A stretch of DNA of 18,232 bases from SIG588 sp045599305 (GCA_045599305.1 JAZRVU010000022.1:1-18232), one strand, 5' to 3'. Positions 6,112 to 16,155 are shown, counted from the stretch's first letter. Notes: generated by a model not told the origin, from the letters alone. Numbers and translations: made by a program.

Positions 6112-9100
6112 TTATGCATTACCCCTCCTTTTGCGTCTGCGCCCCAACATGAGACCGCACATCAAAGCGCCTGCCAGCAGCAGTGCGCCCAATGTATAGA
6201 GGAGGATGCCGCCTATGCCGCCCGTTGCGGGAAGTTCATAGGCACTGCGGTTGGTGAGAACGATCTCCACGACCGTGCCGTCATCGCTGCGCTCCACATA
6301 GTGCAATGTGGGATCGAGATGATAGCCATAAGGAGCACGGAGTTCCCTGATGATATATCCCTCTTCGAACAGCGTGTTCCATTCGATGATGCCGTTGGTG
6401 CCGGTCTCGGACACATCGGCAAGGCAATAGACCTGGCCGTTATATGTGACCGTGGACTCCCATCCGCCGCGCGCGCTCTCATCGAGCCAGTCGTCCGGAT
6501 TCGGACTGTAGAGCCCGAACACCGCACCGGCCAGCGCGAATTCGTCGTGGACCGCGTCGGTCTTGCGCAGCAGGACCTCCCACACATAGCGGCGGTTGGT
6601 GGCCGTCATGTTCAGGTTGGTCGCTTCATCGTACTGGAAGGTGTAACTCACTGAGGTCTGGTTGTTGATATCCACGAAGCGGTAATCCACGTCGGGATGC
6701 AGCTCCGTGATGGTGTAGGTCTCGTCCTGCACCCAGAAGGAATACATCAGGTTGCCGTCATCGTCCCGTTCGAGCCTGGTCAAAGCCGACTCGGAGGTAT
6801 CGTGCGGGACAGTGCGGGTGACGAAGCGGTAATCGCGTCCGGCGAGCGCCACGGCGATCTCCTCCGGCGTCATATCCTCGAGCCCGCTGACGGGATCGCC
6901 CTTGTAGACACAGAAGGTGAAAGAAATGTCCTTGGGCGTCACATAGGCCTCATCGTTGAGGATCAGCCGCTTGCGCAGCTTCGGCACACTGGGCACACGC
7001 ACGCCGACGTTGGAGGGCGTGGCCTGCAGCTGCACATCATTGATGACGTAGCTGTAACCGAAGTTGTTCCACGCGGTGGTGCCGGGCTCGGCCTGATCGG
7101 GATCGGCGACCTTGCCCGTGAAGACGACCTTGACAACGGCGCCCGATTCGATATCGTGCAGGATCACACGCAAGGAGCGGGCTGCCGCAGAGAAGCTGCC
7201 CCACTGACCGTCCGCCGTCCCGCTGCGTCCGCCGCTCCAGTCGATATCCTCGAATGCGGTCCTGGACGAGTACTCGACGGTATAGTCGGTCGTCTCTACA
7301 TCGTTCACATAGACGTGGATATGCGGCGTGAGCACGCCGGGCGTATCTTCGAAGGTGGCAAAGGACACATCGAACGCACTGTTGCGAGGCACGCTCTGTG
7401 CAAAGGTGTTGTGGTCCCCCACCTCCGGCAGGTTATCGATCATGACCAGCTGCTGTGTCTCGCCGTGGCCGGCCGGACACTTGACCGAGATCGCGTAATC
7501 AAACAGGCTCTGCGCGTTGTCGAGCAGGATCCACTTGGTCGTGCTGTCGCTGCGCGCGATGTTGTCCGTTTCCGCGAGGGCGGTATCCAGCTCGGTCACC
7601 GACTTCACAGAGGAGGTCACATAACCGGACATGACGGTGACCGGCTCGTCGTCGTAGACGCTCGGCTCACCGAGGCTGTCTTCATCGTAGCTGCCGATGT
7701 TGACGACGTCGTGGTCAAACTCCTGCGTGGGGGTGATCCACGTCTGGTTGACGTAGGTCTTGTTCTCGTGACTGTTGGTGACTTCCTTGGTACGGTAGAC
7801 CAGATCCAGCGTACCGTCGGCCGGGATGGCGAAGAACTCGTCGAGGAAGTGGATCTCGAGCGTCTCGTTGCCGTCGACATCCCGCGACCAGGTGACCTCG
7901 AACAGCGTATCGTGCGCCGAAGTGCCGTCACGGTTAAAGACTTTGGAACCATTCAAGCCGCCACCGGCGCTGGCCATGGCGTGCGTGGTAATCGTGAAAG
8001 TCGCGAAAGGTGAGCCGCTGCCCAGCACCTTGACCGGCACGCCGCTTTGCAGCTCGACCGTGGTGCTGCTCAGGGTCATCGTGCAGCTGCCGTCGTCCCC
8101 GCGCTTCAGCGTGAACAGCGGACGGAGGGTGGTACACTCCGCGTGCCCGTAGCCGGAGGTGATGATCGGTGAGGGGTCGGCACCGCCATTGGAGCCATGC
8201 GCATATGTGCCGGTCTGCAGCTTGGTCTCCTCGCTGATCTCCACATATACGGGGCCGATGAACTGGAACGGCCGCGGCATTTTATCGGTGATGGTGTAAT
8301 CGACCAGTGCGGAATCGGCCTTATTGGAGGCGCTCGTCTTCCACACGACCGTTTCACCGTAGCCGAGGCTGCCGGCGCTGTCACGCATCTCGTTATCGGC
8401 ACTGATGATGTTCGTAGCGGTCTTGGTGATACCCGGCTGGATATCCACGCGGCTCACCGTCACATCCGAATAGAGCCACTTGGTGTTGGTGCCGCCGCCG
8501 GTGAAGCTGTAGTTCTCCGAATTCGCCAGGGTGGTGGAGATGATCGAGCTTTTGCCGTCGTTGGGAGCGATGGTGTTGTTGGCACCGATCGTTTCCAGTT
8601 CGGCAAGCTCGATGCCGCCGCCGTAGAGATCGACGGTGGGCATGGCCACCCGGTTGATGGCATTCTTTTTGGAGCCATCGTAATCGTTCGTTCTGGCCAC
8701 GTAGCCGAACCGCAGGCACTGCCCTGCTTTCAGATACCACCTTTCGGCGTTTTCGTCATATTCGAGCGTGCAGCGGCTGTTATTGCCGTCGATGGAGATA
8801 TAGAGCTTCTGCCGCCCGTCGTCCGTTCTGCCGGAGCTGTCCACCGTGAGCTGAGCCACGACGTAATCGACCGGCTCGCTGTCATTGCGGGTCACGGTGG
8901 AAAGCGGCTGTACGGTGTGGGAGTACGGGACGATCGTACCGCCCATCTTATACAAGGTGGTGGTGTTATAGTAGGCAAGATACTCCGTGAGCGCGGTGGT
9001 GTGCTTCACGTCGGTATAGGGTGTCAGCTGCTGATAGGGATAGGCATCCGACACGCCTTTATTGACCGCGTGGCCGTTGGCCAGACTGAAGAATGTGAAG

Positions 9101-12100
9101 CCTTCGGGCAGGACATCCTGAATGTCTTCCAGATACAGGCGGCCGGGACCTTCGTTATACAGGTTGACGTAATAGGTCACACGCTGTTCGGTAGTCGCCG
9201 CATCGTTGGAATAGATCTTGGAATTCTTTCTGAAGACATACGGATAAGAAGCGGTGGAGTAGCTAGAATTATTGGTGAGGAAGCCGGTATCGAAAACGCC
9301 CTTCTGGATCCGCGCCTTCGCGGGAGCGACGATGCTGTGGTTGACCGAATCGGGCAGTTCCTGGAACCACAGGGTATTTTCGACCTGATTACCGCCGACC
9401 AGATTGCAATATTCGATCCACTCGTCCTCATCGGAGGGGAACTTGAGCTTCACGAAGATATCCAGCGTACCGGAGGACGGGAAGGTGGCTGTGAAGTCCT
9501 CGCCCCAGTTGATATAGTAGGCGTTCTCCACGATCTCCGCATCCGGCTGGCCGGTGGGACGGCGGGAGATATCCCAGTCATCGCCGTTCTCCACGGAGAA
9601 GGTGCCCTCCCCCGTGCCGGAGAATTCGTAACCGATGATCTCGACATTGCCGACATCGCCGTTCTTCTTCACCCAGCCGATATCGTCGCAGATGGGCGGC
9701 AGCTCGTCGTAGAGGTCGGTGCCGTGGATGACACCGCTGCCGCGCACCAGCAGCCGCAGACGGTAGATCACCTCGGCACCGCGGGTCACGACAGAGCTCT
9801 TCACATATTCCGTCACGCTGCCCGTGGTCTGCTGGATCCACTTGCTGAAGTTGACGTCGGTGCCGCCGATGCCGAAGCTGGCAAACAGGCGGTGGGTGGG
9901 ATGGTCGTTCAGCCACACCTTGTTGTTGACCGAGAACGCACCGGAGCGAATGCCCGTGCCGGCACAGCTGACATAGGAGGGATAGCTGATACGGATAGTG
10001 GATTCACGGCCGAAAGCGTTGGCCATGTACCAATGAATGATGGTGCTGTAACCGCCCGAGTCTTTGGTGACGCTGACGTTATCGGCGTAATAGCCGCCGA
10101 TACGCACGCCCTCATAGACATGCTCGGTCTCGCCTTCGGGAATGGTGAGCAGATAATATTGCTCGCCCTGATATTCCACGACAGGCAGTCCGGAAGCCCA
10201 TGCGGCGCCCGAATTGTCGCGCACCTTGGCCATGGCGACCTGCGCACCGGTCATGCGGTCGACGACCGGCAGCAGATCATACACGCCGGTGCCGAGATGC
10301 TTGAGGGTGAGCACATTATCAATCGCGTGCTCGTCCTGCAGGGCGTTGCCGTCGCCGACAGGCTGGCCGTTCTGGGTCATGCTCTTGCGCAGATCCATCT
10401 CGCGGGCGATCGCCTTCAGGGCGCTGGTGCTGGCCGTTTTGGTGGAGTTATCCGTCAGGGTGGCCGTCACCGTGTTTTTCGTGCTGGAACCGTAACTTGC
10501 CGTCTTGTGGGTGTTGTCCAGGTCGTTGGAAAGATAGGTGAACGTATCCTTGAAGGTGGCGTAGATATGCCGCACACGCTTATCCTGCGGGCCAAACCGG
10601 TAATCCTCGGGTGCGAAGTCCCACGTGCAGGTATAGGTGCAGTTGTTGGTGGGCATATAATGGAGCTGTTCGAGCGCGGCATCAATGTCCACATTACCGT
10701 CGGCATCCGGCGTGACGGTGACGGTCGTGTGCGGCACGGTAGCGCTGGGCGTATTGTACACGTCGATCGCCAGCTGCGTGCCGCCGTTGACCCAGTGGAT
10801 CACCAATCTCTTCTGCTGGGTGGCGGCGATATCCGGCACCGAGCCGGATGTGCCGATGTAATACTCGTCCGCGTGCTCGGTGGAGGCCCACTCACTGCTG
10901 TTGCGGATGGAGGTCTCGACCACCGTGCGGCCGTCGATGGCGGTCACTTCCCTGGTCTCGAAATCTTCCGTATCGCACAGAAGTGCATTGGCAATGGTGA
11001 CGGTGAGTTCCTTGTCGGCGTCCTCTTTGAACATCCGGGCCAGGTCGTCCGCCTTGATGTAGTAGATCGCGTTCAGCGGGTCGCTCAGCTTCTTCACGCC
11101 GTCAAACTTGAATGCCGTATCGTTCTGCGCGGTGATGGTGAAGGTCTGATATTCGCCCCAGTAACCACTGCTGCGGGTCTGCGTCTTTGTGAGGGTGAGT
11201 TCGCCCTTGCCGAGCGAGACGGGCACGGTGGCATTGACCGGCTCCGGGTCATAGGTGGCGCCGTTGTGGTAATAGTTGATGAACGCATCGGCATCGTTGC
11301 GGACATACAGCGTGCGTTCCTCGATGGCATCCTCATCCAAAGCGATAGCCGGATCGAGCATCAGCACGTCGTTGCCGTAGGTCACGGAGCCGGAGCCCAT
11401 GGCATACTCTTTCATGTCCTGCGCCAGAGCACCGTTTCTCCCCTGCCAGCGCAGCACGAGTTTGCCGCTCTCCACGCTCGGCGTGAGGTCGTACATGCCC
11501 GAGGTCTTCACCGTGGCGACCAGATATTCCACCGGCCGATACTGCGGCTCGGGTGCCGGCGCTCCGGGATCGAGAGGCTCGGTGGGCTCGATGAGCTCAT
11601 AGAGGATGGCATAGACCGACTGCGAGGCGGTAGTGCCTTCCACGCGGTAGTCGCCGTTCTGAATGGCCTGCAGGATGCCGTCACGCCAGACGATCTCGTC
11701 CGGAAGCGTGACAACGTCCTCGAAATCGACCGTTTTGATGTAGTTTTTACCGTTGGAAAGAGTGGTGTTGCTTTGACGGTTGAGTGCCAGAGCAAAGTTC
11801 AGACCGGAAAGGGTGTATTCGCTGCCGTTCTTCACGAACTTCTGGCCGGTGCCCGCCGTCTTGACAAGGTCGAACTTGTCGGGCACCGTGATCCACTCGA
11901 TCTCGTGATACGGCGTATCGGCATCGAGCGTGGGATCGGGCTCCTGTGTCGGGTCATCCAGCACTTCGCCCCAGATCTTCAGCTTGCCGCCGGGCAGCGT
12001 GGGCGATGTGTAACGCGGCAGGAAGTCCAGACTGCCCGTGCCGCCCTCCGGCACAGGGCCGATATCCACATAATAGATATCGGAGCCTTCGATGCGGTGG

Positions 12101-15078
12101 ATCGTATAGTTGAAGGGGCTGTCGCTGCTTCCGCCGGTCTGCTCCGTATCCAGCGGAGCCTGGGTTAAGAAATACCCCGGCTCGGAGAAGGCGAAATACA
12201 CGCGCCCGACTTTACTGTCCTGCGCAGAGGTGTTCTGCAGCGTGACCACGATATTGGTCGGGTTACTCGGGTCTTTGGTGGTCTCGTTGGTGTAAAGCTC
12301 GAAATCCACCGTGGAGACGGAGATCTTCGTGCCCTTACCGTCCGGCGCGTTCTCTTCCTCGACGACCAGCGGATCTTCCGTTTCGGTGCCGCCGGCGGGA
12401 TACTCGGGCGGCGTGGGCGGCGTGGGCGGATCGGGATGGACGGCGTTTTCCAGAGCGGTGGGGTTGAGCTCCACGTCCGGGAAGCCGGCCGCCGTCAGCG
12501 CGTCGGAGGCGGCGCCGATCTCGGTGTAGGGCACGCCGTCCACTGTCAGCGTTGCCACATTTTCCGCCAGCAGGAACGCATCGGGACGAACGGCGGCCAC
12601 GGTGTAGGTCGTGCCGTTGGCGTCGGTGATGGTCGCGGGGATGGTGTAGCTCGTGAGAGGCGTCTCGTCCCATTTGTCCACGTGGACACAGGGCGGGACA
12701 TAAGTGAGGGTGGCGGTGCCGTCGCTGTTCAGCTTATAAAGGGCACCGTTGGCATCGGCGTAGTATTCGCCCTCGAGATCGCGCAGCATGGAGGGCAGAT
12801 TCGCGCCGGTATGCTCGGTCTCCTCATTTTTGGTGAAGGTGATGTTGTTGTTGCCCGCAAACAGGATATCGCCGCAGGAGCGGGAAGCATCCTGCAGAAA
12901 TTCGATGGGCAGCCTGTCAACATCCGGGCCGAAGTGCAGGGTGAACGGGCCGCAGTTGGTGAAAGAATCTTCCGAATACCAGTAGGTATATGCCTTACCG
13001 GTCGCGGTCTTCCCATCTTGAATACGCGTGGAGTTGATGTACAGATCTTCCAGCGCGGGGTCGTTGTAGATCATTCCATAGTGCCAGTAGCCGTCCGGAG
13101 TGGCACCGGTATTGTCAACGGCAGTCTCATAAGGCTGATAGAACGAAGTCGGGAGCGCGACTTTCTTCAGATTTTCGTCATTGTAAAATACCCGACTGAG
13201 CTGGTACACGCTGCTGTCCGTCAGGTCGACCTCTTCCAGAGCGGGATCGTTATAGAACGAATCATGAAGCAAGATGTTCAGGCCGTTATTCGGGAGCTTG
13301 ATGCTGCTCAAGGTCGCATCGTCATGGAACGCACTGGTGATCGTTTTCAGTTTGTCCAGATCCGAGAAGTCGATCTCCTCCAGACTGTCACATTTGTAGA
13401 ATCCGCTGATCTTGGTCACGGGCGAATTCTCCGGGAAGACGATATCGGTCAACTTCGTGCAACTGTACGAGGCTGTCACGGTCGTTGCCGTGTCGGGCAG
13501 ATATATCGTTTTGAGGTTCGGCTCCGAATCGAGCGTTGAGGTGCCGCCGTAGGGGAGGTGGACAGTACCGGTGATATTCTTGAGCGGGCGCAGATCCAGT
13601 TCGGTGATGCCGGTGTGTGCGGCAAACGTGTTGGCAAGGCTGAGCGAATTATTGTTTTCAAGGAAGGTGATCTGCTTGACGTTCGTCGCATAGTGGAACA
13701 GGCAGTACAGGCTGCCCTTATAGGTACCGGACACCCCGCCCACGAAGTTCGAGGGGATGATGATGCTCTCCGGCCCGCCGTACATAAACATACTGAACGT
13801 ATCGCCGCCGTGGTACATACCGACCGAGCCGCAGGTGCCGAGGTTCTCCATGTTGAAGTTCTTCAGCGCGGTGTGGTTTTTGGCCTCGCCGACCATCGAG
13901 AAGCAGCGCGAATAGAAGACGAACTGGTCGTTGTAGTTCGGCCGGAAATCGACCGTCTCAAGGGCGTAGCAGTTCTGGAACGCCTTCGCCTTGATATAGG
14001 TGCAGCTTGCGGGAATGGTGATCTCTTTCAGCTTGGCGTCACCATTGAAGCAGGTCTCGGGGATGCCCTCAAGAGCCGTGCATCCGGTGAGATCGCAGGT
14101 CGTGAGCGATGCGCAGGACGCGAAGCAGCTCGTGCCGAGCGTCACGACGTTCGGGGGCAGCGTGATCTCTTCGATCACGTTATATTCCGCAAAGCCGCAG
14201 TCACCGATCGATGTCAGCGAGGTGCAGGCCTCCAGATTGACGTTTTTGAGCGACTTGTTGCGGTAGAAGCCGTATGTACCGATCGTCTGCAGGCTGTTGT
14301 GCTCGGGGAAGGTGACGGTGGTGAGCGCCACCATGGCACGGAAAGCGGACTGGCCGATGGTGGTGCAGGCGCTGTTATCCTCAAAGGTGACCGACCGGAT
14401 GATGCTGTTGACATCTTCTTCAGCGTTGTCGGAATAGAAAGCTTCGGTGCCGACAGAGGTGACGCCGGGGCCGATGACCACGTCGACCAGGTTGCCGTCG
14501 GCCATCAGCTCGCACATGGTGTTATACACATCGGGCGTGTTCACGAGGAAGCAGGCCGGGATGGCACCCGTGCCGCCGCAATACAGCGTATAGGTACCGT
14601 CGGCATTGGGGATGAACTCCCACTCCATGTTGTTCACCGCGCCGGAAATACCGAGCAGCTTCTTCTTGCGCGCCACGGAATCGTAGCACATCTCGTCATG
14701 GGTATGCTCTTCCTTTTTGCAGATGAGCATTTTCTCATAGACGGGCTGACCCTCGCCGTAGCACGCGTCGGTGTGGGTGTGCTCGGTCAGCTTGCAGGTG
14801 AGCACGCCGGCCGCGTTATAACATTCCTCGCCGTGGGTGTGTTCGTCCAGCGGGCAGTTGAGCACGCCGGCCATGTAGACCACGCGCTGGGTGTAGCACG
14901 CATCCGTGTGGGTGTGCTCCTCCTTGGTGCAGGTGAGCTCCATGGTGATGGCGGGCAGAATGAGCGCGTAGGTCGTGCAGAAGACCACGATGGCAGCAAG
15001 GAACAACACGACGCGCTGCCAGCGGCGTCGCTTCAGATGCTGAATATTCAGTTTTTCGGCAAACTGAATACGCTCCAT
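6112..15078 (-). CDS. Giant LPATG adhesin, probable pilus tip protein with leucine-rich repeats
   Basis: A 2988-residue wall-anchored protein in one uninterrupted frame. A basic cytosolic stretch (1-22) precedes an export segment ending TTYALILPAITM (about 23-46). Residues 50-131 hold four C-x4-HTH-x3-C knuckles. Residues ~190-760 are BspA-like leucine-rich repeats (for example SLKNVNLEACTSLTSIG). A proline-rich hinge lies near 880-896 (HPDPPTPPTPPEYP). Residues ~910-2690 are stacked beta-sandwich domains of DUF11/isopeptide type (for example ITKTATN...YTITDKMP near 2210-2280). Residues 2698-2831 resemble Cna-B. Residues 2832-2945 are SpaA-like, with Lys2839, Glu2912 in YIIRELRAPYGY, and Asn2943. 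LPATG is at 2949-2953, followed by a membrane helix and RRRKRR. The start ATG follows AAAGGAG by seven bases. It sits before the major pilin, fitting a tip subunit; the ligand is unknown. Confidence 0.92.
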   Translation of the reverse strand: MERIQFAEKLNIQHLKRRRWQRVVLFLAAIVVFCTTYALILPAITMELTCTKEEHTHTDACYTQRVVYMAGVLNCPLDEHTHGEECYNAAGVLTCKLTEHTHTDACYGEGQPVYEKMLICKKEEHTHDEMCYDSVARKKKLLGISGAVNNMEWEFIPNADGTYTLYCGGTGAIPACFLVNTPDVYNTMCELMADGNLVDVVIGPGVTSVGTEAFYSDNAEEDVNSIIRSVTFEDNSACTTIGQSAFRAMVALTTVTFPEHNSLQTIGTYGFYRNKSLKNVNLEACTSLTSIGDCGFAEYNVIEEITLPPNVVTLGTSCFASCASLTTCDLTGCTALEGIPETCFNGDAKLKEITIPASCTYIKAKAFQNCYALETVDFRPNYNDQFVFYSRCFSMVGEAKNHTALKNFNMENLGTCGSVGMYHGGDTFSMFMYGGPESIIIPSNFVGGVSGTYKGSLYCLFHYATNVKQITFLENNNSLSLANTFAAHTGITELDLRPLKNITGTVHLPYGGTSTLDSEPNLKTIYLPDTATTVTASYSCTKLTDIVFPENSPVTKISGFYKCDSLEEIDFSDLDKLKTITSAFHDDATLSSIKLPNNGLNILLHDSFYNDPALEEVDLTDSSVYQLSRVFYNDENLKKVALPTSFYQPYETAVDNTGATPDGYWHYGMIYNDPALEDLYINSTRIQDGKTATGKAYTYWYSEDSFTNCGPFTLHFGPDVDRLPIEFLQDASRSCGDILFAGNNNITFTKNEETEHTGANLPSMLRDLEGEYYADANGALYKLNSDGTATLTYVPPCVHVDKWDETPLTSYTIPATITDANGTTYTVAAVRPDAFLLAENVATLTVDGVPYTEIGAASDALTAAGFPDVELNPTALENAVHPDPPTPPTPPEYPAGGTETEDPLVVEEENAPDGKGTKISVSTVDFELYTNETTKDPSNPTNIVVTLQNTSAQDSKVGRVYFAFSEPGYFLTQAPLDTEQTGGSSDSPFNYTIHRIEGSDIYYVDIGPVPEGGTGSLDFLPRYTSPTLPGGKLKIWGEVLDDPTQEPDPTLDADTPYHEIEWITVPDKFDLVKTAGTGQKFVKNGSEYTLSGLNFALALNRQSNTTLSNGKNYIKTVDFEDVVTLPDEIVWRDGILQAIQNGDYRVEGTTASQSVYAILYELIEPTEPLDPGAPAPEPQYRPVEYLVATVKTSGMYDLTPSVESGKLVLRWQGRNGALAQDMKEYAMGSGSVTYGNDVLMLDPAIALDEDAIEERTLYVRNDADAFINYYHNGATYDPEPVNATVPVSLGKGELTLTKTQTRSSGYWGEYQTFTITAQNDTAFKFDGVKKLSDPLNAIYYIKADDLARMFKEDADKELTVTIANALLCDTEDFETREVTAIDGRTVVETSIRNSSEWASTEHADEYYIGTSGSVPDIAATQQKRLVIHWVNGGTQLAIDVYNTPSATVPHTTVTVTPDADGNVDIDAALEQLHYMPTNNCTYTCTWDFAPEDYRFGPQDKRVRHIYATFKDTFTYLSNDLDNTHKTASYGSSTKNTVTATLTDNSTKTASTSALKAIAREMDLRKSMTQNGQPVGDGNALQDEHAIDNVLTLKHLGTGVYDLLPVVDRMTGAQVAMAKVRDNSGAAWASGLPVVEYQGEQYYLLTIPEGETEHVYEGVRIGGYYADNVSVTKDSGGYSTIIHWYMANAFGRESTIRISYPSYVSCAGTGIRSGAFSVNNKVWLNDHPTHRLFASFGIGGTDVNFSKWIQQTTGSVTEYVKSSVVTRGAEVIYRLRLLVRGSGVIHGTDLYDELPPICDDIGWVKKNGDVGNVEIIGYEFSGTGEGTFSVENGDDWDISRRPTGQPDAEIVENAYYINWGEDFTATFPSSGTLDIFVKLKFPSDEDEWIEYCNLVGGNQVENTLWFQELPDSVNHSIVAPAKARIQKGVFDTGFLTNNSSYSTASYPYVFRKNSKIYSNDAATTEQRVTYYVNLYNEGPGRLYLEDIQDVLPEGFTFFSLANGHAVNKGVSDAYPYQQLTPYTDVKHTTALTEYLAYYNTTTLYKMGGTIVPYSHTVQPLSTVTRNDSEPVDYVVAQLTVDSSGRTDDGRQKLYISIDGNNSRCTLEYDENAERWYLKAGQCLRFGYVARTNDYDGSKKNAINRVAMPTVDLYGGGIELAELETIGANNTIAPNDGKSSIISTTLANSENYSFTGGGTNTKWLYSDVTVSRVDIQPGITKTATNIISADNEMRDSAGSLGYGETVVWKTSASNKADSALVDYTITDKMPRPFQFIGPVYVEISEETKLQTGTYAHGSNGGADPSPIITSGYGHAECTTLRPLFTLKRGDDGSCTMTLSSTTVELQSGVPVKVLGSGSPFATFTITTHAMASAGGGLNGSKVFNRDGTSAHDTLFEVTWSRDVDGNETLEIHFLDEFFAIPADGTLDLVYRTKEVTNSHENKTYVNQTWITPTQEFDHDVVNIGSYDEDSLGEPSVYDDEPVTVMSGYVTSSVKSVTELDTALAETDNIARSDSTTKWILLDNAQSLFDYAISVKCPAGHGETQQLVMIDNLPEVGDHNTFAQSVPRNSAFDVSFATFEDTPGVLTPHIHVYVNDVETTDYTVEYSSRTAFEDIDWSGGRSGTADGQWGSFSAAARSLRVILHDIESGAVVKVVFTGKVADPDQAEPGTTAWNNFGYSYVINDVQLQATPSNVGVRVPSVPKLRKRLILNDEAYVTPKDISFTFCVYKGDPVSGLEDMTPEEIAVALAGRDYRFVTRTVPHDTSESALTRLERDDDGNLMYSFWVQDETYTITELHPDVDYRFVDINNQTSVSYTFQYDEATNLNMTATNRRYVWEVLLRKTDAVHDEFALAGAVFGLYSPNPDDWLDESARGGWESTVTYNGQVYCLADVSETGTNGIIEWNTLFEEGYIIRELRAPYGYHLDPTLHYVERSDDGTVVEIVLTNRSAYELPATGGIGGILLYTLGALLLAGALMCGLMLGRRRKRRGNA
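14686..14931 (-). repeat. Four C-x4-HTH-x3-C knuckle repeats in the adhesin
   Basis: Adhesin residues C50-C61, C75-C86, C95-C106 and C120-C131 each read C-x4-H-T-H-x3-C-Y. Spacing is 25, 20 and 25 residues, and conserved Val/Leu pairs precede three of the cysteines. Two Cys and two His per unit could bind one metal ion, or the cysteines could form disulfides. Both are inferred. They lie just outside the membrane segment. Confidence 0.8.
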
Positions 15079-15118
15079 TGTGATCTCCTTTATCCTTTAT
15101 ACTGTATACGGTCGGATA

Positions 15119-15727
15119 TCAGCCGACCCGGCCGATATCCTTCAGCGGCCAGATGCGAAATACAATCTTGCCGACAATGTTTTCCTCGTCGATGCCGCCG
15201 ATATCGCGGCTGCGGCTGTCTGCAGAGGTGGCACGGTGGTCACCCATCACAAAAATGTGGTTATCGGGTACCTGATACGGCAGCACGATGTCGGTCAGGT
15301 CACCGTAGGCCTTTTCGGTCACATACGGCTCGTCGAGCGGCTCGCCGGGCACGTCGCTGTAGACATAGACGTTGCCGTCCGGGTCGATATCGACCCACTG
15401 CCCCGCGGTGGCGATGCACCGCTTGATGAGCAGCTTGGAGCCGTAATACACCGCGACCACGTCCCCCGTGCTCACCTTTGCCCCCTTGAGCGAGACCACG
15501 ATCTCGCCCTCGTAAAGCGTGGGGGTCATGGAGGAGCCGTAGATGCGGATGACCGGCATGAACAGAACGGCCACCAGCACCGCCACGGCGGCTACTACTA
15601 TTAAGGTATATACTGTGCTTTTTAAAAGCTTGCGGAAACGGGAGTTATGGCGCAGACGTGTGAGCTCCGATTCCATCTGGTCAAGCTCGAGCGAAGCGGC
15701 TTTCTCTTTTGCCTTTTCGGATCTCAT
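15119..15727 (-). CDS. Type I signal peptidase with coiled-coil cytosolic tail
   Basis: A 202-residue membrane serine protease that removes signal peptides during export. Residues 37-60 are the membrane helix. Catalytic Ser66 is in GSSMTPTLYEGE, Lys102 is in LLIKRCIATAGQ, and the C-terminal box is MGDHRATSADSR (161-172). Both catalytic residues are present, unlike some pilus-locus SipA homologues reported as inactive. The first 36 residues are unusually charged and heptad-like (LELDQMESELTRLR), giving a cytoplasmic tail longer than in a minimal enzyme. The start ATG at 15725-15727 overlaps the preceding stop by four bases. It is separated from the adhesin by 40 bases. Position suggests a pilus-dedicated peptidase for the unusual adhesin and pilin leaders. 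Confidence 0.94.
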   Translation of the reverse strand: MRSEKAKEKAASLELDQMESELTRLRHNSRFRKLLKSTVYTLIVVAAVAVLVAVLFMPVIRIYGSSMTPTLYEGEIVVSLKGAKVSTGDVVAVYYGSKLLIKRCIATAGQWVDIDPDGNVYVYSDVPGEPLDEPYVTEKAYGDLTDIVLPYQVPDNHIFVMGDHRATSADSRSRDIGGIDEENIVGKIVFRIWPLKDIGRVG

Positions 15728-16155
15728 GACTCGGTTTCCTCTTCACTTTCCGCCACGCCGGTCACAAACTCCCTGACGCCCGGGTGCGTATCGTAGAATT
15801 CATTTACCTTCTTGTTGACATTGCGCACATAGCGGTTGGTCTCTTCGATCTTGCTGCGGCACTGTGCCCCGGTCGTGGCCAGCATATGCCGGCACTTTTC
15901 CTCGGCCTGCTCGCACATCTGTTTGACACTCTCGATATACTGCGCTGCCGCGGCATCCGCCGCCTCATACACGCCATTCAAAACCATGGCCGCCTGCGCC
16001 ATCGTGCCGATCTCTTCCGTCTTGATGCTGCGGTCCTTCAGTTCGGCCTGCGCTGCCTCCAGCTCGGCCGCGAGCTGCCGGTTCTGTTTTTCCAATTCGA
16101 TAAGCACTTCCATCAATTCGATCCGGCTCAGCCGCCGAAGCTCTTTTTCCGTCAT
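15724..16155 (-). CDS. Small cytoplasmic coiled-coil protein, first gene of the pilus operon
   Basis: A 143-residue protein without signal peptide or membrane segment. Residues 3-45 are a strong heptad coiled coil (LRRLSRIELMEVLIELEKQNRQLAAELEAAQAEL). A middle helix (about 50-80, AQAAMVLNGVYEAADAAAAQYIESV) and a second charged helix with Cys81, Cys88 and Cys99 follow. The C-terminus is acidic. The layout recalls DivIVA-type scaffold proteins, but I cannot assign a family by motif. The start ATG at 16153-16155 has AAGGAG nine bases upstream. It is translationally coupled to the signal peptidase by an ATGA overlap. A scaffold that localises or counts the assembly machinery is an inference from position. 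Confidence 0.85.
   Translation of the reverse strand: MTEKELRRLSRIELMEVLIELEKQNRQLAAELEAAQAELKDRSIKTEEIGTMAQAAMVLNGVYEAADAAAAQYIESVKQMCEQAEEKCRHMLATTGAQCRSKIEETNRYVRNVNKKVNEFYDTHPGVREFVTGVAESEEETES

Noticed and set aside
3700..6654. Long plus-strand open frame of 984 codons opposite the pilin and adhesin ends, and similar long frames at 8197-12168 and 13558-15426
   Set aside because: These are antisense shadows created by high-G+C codon bias. They cross gene boundaries, show low-complexity composition and match no motif.
15119..15727. Inactive SipA-type pilus chaperone instead of signal peptidase
   Set aside because: Ser66 and Lys102 are both present in intact motif contexts, so an active peptidase is the better reading.
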